DNA from: Chryseobacterium endalhagicum
GTDB taxonomy: Bacteria > Bacteroidota > Bacteroidia > Flavobacteriales > Weeksellaceae
Reading direction: 5' to 3'
NCBI RefSeq assembly: GCF_016745235.1
Contig: NZ_JAELVM010000001.1
Span: forward strand, 1,811,856 to 1,875,855
Length of the DNA: 64,000 nt
Below, in pieces: positions 61,754 to 64,000 of the stretch. The first letter of the stretch is position 1; the number at the start of each line of letters is the position of its first letter. The notes beneath the pieces are model-generated. The model did no database searches and was not told the origin of the DNA. It saw only the letters and a list, made by a program, of their open reading frames with translations. Both the position numbers and the translations under genes were made by a program.

Positions 61754-63022
61754 ATGAAACGAAATGTAATCTCCATTGTTTTGGGAGGCGGCAGAGGGAC
61801 AAGATTATTCCCGTTGACATATTCAAGATCAAAACCGGCAGTTCCTATTGCAGGAAAATACAGATTGGTAGATATTCCTATTTCCAACTGCCTGAATTCG
61901 GGACTGAATAAAATTTTGGTTTTAACGCAGTTTAATTCAGCGTCTCTGAATTCACATATCAAGAATTCCTATCACTTTGATATTTTCAGCAAAGGCTTTG
62001 TGGATATTCTTGCGGCCGAGCAGAATGTAGAAAATGAAAGCTGGTATCAGGGAACGGCAGACGCGGTACGACAGTCGATGAAGCACCTGGAAAAATATGA
62101 TTATGATTATATTCTGATCCTTTCCGGTGACCAGCTTTATCAGATGGATTTCAGAGAAATGCTTGATTTTCACATTGAAAACGGAGGTGATGTAACGATT
62201 GCCACCATTCCTGTAGTGGCGAAAGATGCAACCGGATTCGGAATCTTAAAATCTGATGATGACGGAAATATTACTTCTTTCTATGAAAAGCCGGAATACG
62301 ATATTCTGGACAGCTTAAAATCTGAAGTTTCGGAGGAGAACAAACATAAAGGAAAAGAATACCTGGCCTCAATGGGAATCTATATTTTCACGAGAACCAT
62401 TCTTAAAAAAATGTTTGAAGAAGGAGCAGGCGATGATTTCGGAAAAGACATTATTCCAAACTCGATCGGAAAATATAAAACATTAAGCTATCAGTATGAA
62501 GGATACTGGACAGATATTGGAACCATAGAATCGTTCTACGAAGCGAATCTGGACCTTTGTCAGGATCTTCCGCAGTTCAATCTGTTTTCCTCTTCACCTA
62601 TCTATACGAGAGCAAGAATGCTTCCACCGTCAAAAATCAACGGTTCTTACGTGAGTAAGGCGGTTTTTGGGGACGGATGCATCATCATGGCAGACAAGAT
62701 TGAGAATTCGGTGATCGGAAACAGAACAAGAATTGATAAAGGAAGCACCATTGTGAATTCCTACGTGATGGGGGCTGATTTCTACCAGAATACTACGGAA
62801 ATTGTTCTCAATGACAGAAGCGGACGCCCGAATATGGGAATCGGGAAATACTGCTATATTGAAAAAGCGATCCTCGACAAAAACTGCTATATCGGAGACA
62901 ATGTAAAGATTATCGGAGGAAAACACCTTCCGGATGGCGACTACGGAACCCATTCCGTTCAGGATGGAATTGTCGTGGTGAAGAAAGGGGCGGTTCTTCC
63001 TTCGGGAACACATATAGGGTAG
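61754..63022 (+). CDS. glgC: glucose-1-phosphate adenylyltransferase
   Basis: A 422-residue enzyme that makes ADP-glucose from glucose-1-P and ATP, the committed step of glycogen synthesis. The start is MKRNVISIVLGGGRGTRLFP, which places the nucleotide motif GGGRGTRLFPLT at the N-terminus. Other marks are KPAVPIAGKYRLVDIPISNC, WYQGTADAVRQ, ILSGDQLYQMDF, YEGYWTDIGTIESFYEANL and a C-terminal left-handed beta helix with the NSVIGNRTRIDKG repeats. The allosteric Arg/Lys-rich N-terminus of enterobacterial forms is not obvious, so the regulation may differ. It completes the glg set. Confidence 0.94.
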   Translation: MKRNVISIVLGGGRGTRLFPLTYSRSKPAVPIAGKYRLVDIPISNCLNSGLNKILVLTQFNSASLNSHIKNSYHFDIFSKGFVDILAAEQNVENESWYQGTADAVRQSMKHLEKYDYDYILILSGDQLYQMDFREMLDFHIENGGDVTIATIPVVAKDATGFGILKSDDDGNITSFYEKPEYDILDSLKSEVSEENKHKGKEYLASMGIYIFTRTILKKMFEEGAGDDFGKDIIPNSIGKYKTLSYQYEGYWTDIGTIESFYEANLDLCQDLPQFNLFSSSPIYTRARMLPPSKINGSYVSKAVFGDGCIIMADKIENSVIGNRTRIDKGSTIVNSYVMGADFYQNTTEIVLNDRSGRPNMGIGKYCYIEKAILDKNCYIGDNVKIIGGKHLPDGDYGTHSVQDGIVVVKKGAVLPSGTHIG

Positions 63023-63158
63023 GAGTTTTTCCATTAGATAAAATTTCTTGAGAAATACAAGATGTTGCTATAGTTGAGAAATCGAAAAGGCGAAAGAGAT
63101 AATCAGGATTTCCATTTTTACGGGCAAGAAAACCAATGGTTTTAAGCTGTTTTTTCAT

Positions 63159-63335
63159 GTCATTGCGAACCTTTAGGTGAAGCAATCTCAAATTTTATGA
63201 AACAGAAAGTATCTTAGAGATTGCTTCGTCATTTCACTCCTCACAATGACGGTAAACAATTTTATCGGAGATAAAATCCTTGCGCCTTAAAACAGTATTT
63301 AAATAAAAAAACTTGCGCCTTGTGATTTTCCAACT
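63159..63335. repeat. composite palindromic repeat after glgC
   Basis: GTCATTGCGAACC... GAAGCAATCTCA (63159-63190) is complementary to GAGATTGCTTCGTC... CACAATGAC (63217-63250). It is followed by TTTTATCGGAGATAAAATCC and CTTGCGCC words of the GACGCAAAG family. The same order of halves occurs at 25212-25315. No gene lies between 63023 and 63528. Confidence 0.6.
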
Positions 63336-63493
63336 AAAAAATCACGCCACACAGAAGAGTTCTGAGAAGTTATAAAAGGAATTTCAACATTTAAATTCCC
63401 GGACAATAACCTCCATTTTCCCTCATCCATCTTTCCGCCTTTAACCTTACTCAGTTAATTAGTGTTAAACATAAAACTACAGTGATCAACATA

Positions 63494-63524
63494 TTGGTCA
63501 CTTTTTTTATTTGTATTACTTTTG
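63494..63524 (+). promoter_or_regulatory. promoter of the gene at 63529
   Basis: TTG at 63494-63496 and TACTTTTG at 63517-63524 are 20 nt apart, a full match to the Bacteroidota TTG-N17-23-TAnnTTTG promoter. The ATG lies 4 nt after the -7 box, implying a leaderless mRNA. Confidence 0.55.
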
Positions 63525-63528
63525 TGCG

Positions 63529-64000
63529 ATGCGTTTTTTTAAAATAACAGCCGTGATTCTTGTTTTGCTGGTAGGAGCTTATGCTGCTTCCATGTATTAT
63601 TTTGTGGATGAAAACAAGGACTTTAAGATAGAAAAAGAGATCGATTATCCCATCGATAAAGTCTTTGCCCAGTTTAATAATCTTCAGCACTTTACGCGCT
63701 GGAACAACTTTTTCACGAGTTCGCAGTCTATTGACATAGATTATTACACGCCCTACGAAGGTCAGGGTGGTGCCATCAGCTATGTAGATCCTAAAAATGA
63801 TACCGACGGTGAAATGTTCATCCGTTACGAAAATCCGCTAAATAGCCTTCGTTACCAGCTTTTTGAGGATAGAAATGAGAACCCGACGGTCGTTGATGTT
63901 CAGTTCAAAGTGGTGTCTGCAGAAAAAACGAAGATCACCTGGAACGTACATACGCCTAAGCTTTCCGTATTGAGGAGAGTGGAAAATTTCTGGACAGAAG
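63529..64000 (+). CDS. SRPBCC-like membrane-anchored protein, 5' part
   Basis: The frame from ATG at 63529 stays open for 157 codons to the window edge. It begins MRFFKITAVILVLLVGAYA, a single hydrophobic anchor or uncleaved signal. A polyketide-cyclase/START-like (SRPBCC) domain follows, suggested by IEKEIDYPIDKVFAQFNNLQ, FTRWNNFF and later strands (GGAISYVDP, KITWNVHTP). Such proteins bind hydrophobic ligands; many are uncharacterised. The C-terminus is outside the window. No neighbour is visible downstream. Confidence 0.72.
   Translation, partial: MRFFKITAVILVLLVGAYAASMYYFVDENKDFKIEKEIDYPIDKVFAQFNNLQHFTRWNNFFTSSQSIDIDYYTPYEGQGGAISYVDPKNDTDGEMFIRYENPLNSLRYQLFEDRNENPTVVDVQFKVVSAEKTKITWNVHTPKLSVLRRVENFWTE

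Noticed and set aside
1..64000. tRNA, rRNA, CRISPR array, insertion sequence with transposase, prophage
   Set aside because: No cloverleaf-like, rRNA, repeat-spacer or transposase sequence was recognised on either strand; a dedicated scan (for example tRNAscan or ISfinder) would be needed to exclude weak cases.

Overview
The window looks like a chromosomal segment of a flavobacterium close to Chryseobacterium (Bacteroidota, Weeksellaceae). The signs are an AT-rich genome, TAnnTTTG-type -7 promoter elements, a TonB-type outer-membrane barrel with a carboxypeptidase-regulatory N-terminus, a Bacteroidota-style class I lanthipeptide leader, and AT-rich leaders that mostly lack Shine-Dalgarno sequences. 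No rRNA, tRNA, CRISPR array, transposase or phage gene was recognised. The genus is an inference.

Layout. 1-644 is the C-terminal end of an RND efflux pump. 1015-13555 is mostly minus-strand housekeeping and accessory genes: a J/KTSC protein, lipoproteins, a serine hydrolase, a short UvrA-like ABC ATPase divergent from a MarR regulator, and a compact operon running arginase-like, HPP, zinc-ribbon, TIGR01777 epimerase and Crp/Fnr, followed by DUF4406, NUDIX and a lipoprotein. 13926-24927 holds an outer-membrane receptor and a complete lanthipeptide locus: two tandem precursors, a full-length LanB, LanC, an unrecognised 345-aa protein, and a C39-peptidase ABC transporter. 25448-28438 carries an XRE regulator, ssb, an HRDC protein and hisS. 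28639-36889 is a GntR-controlled mannoside operon (GH38, ROK kinase, mannose-6-phosphate isomerase, sugar porter). 37343-41661 has three PH/SHOCT paralogues with a GNAT enzyme, a lipoprotein and a methyltransferase.

42218-63022 is dominated by reserve-polymer and amide-bond chemistry. Cyanophycin metabolism (isoaspartyl peptidase, cyanophycinase, cyanophycin synthetase) comes first. It is followed by a minus-strand island with three ATP-grasp-like proteins, a YbdK-type carboxylate-amine ligase, a glutamine-amidotransferase-like protein, two esterases and an M17 aminopeptidase, and then by glgB-glgA-glgC for glycogen. The last gene (63529 onward) is cut by the window edge.

The two systems that most deserve attention are the lanthipeptide locus and the amidoligase island. 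The LanC has lost the Cys-His pair of its zinc site and the locus contains an unknown conserved-looking partner. The amidoligase island looks like a pathway for an undescribed peptide-like or amide metabolite, next to the cyanophycin genes. The intergenic spaces are also unusual: several families of hairpin repeats recur, including degenerate inverted repeats whose arms keep a 7-nt period.
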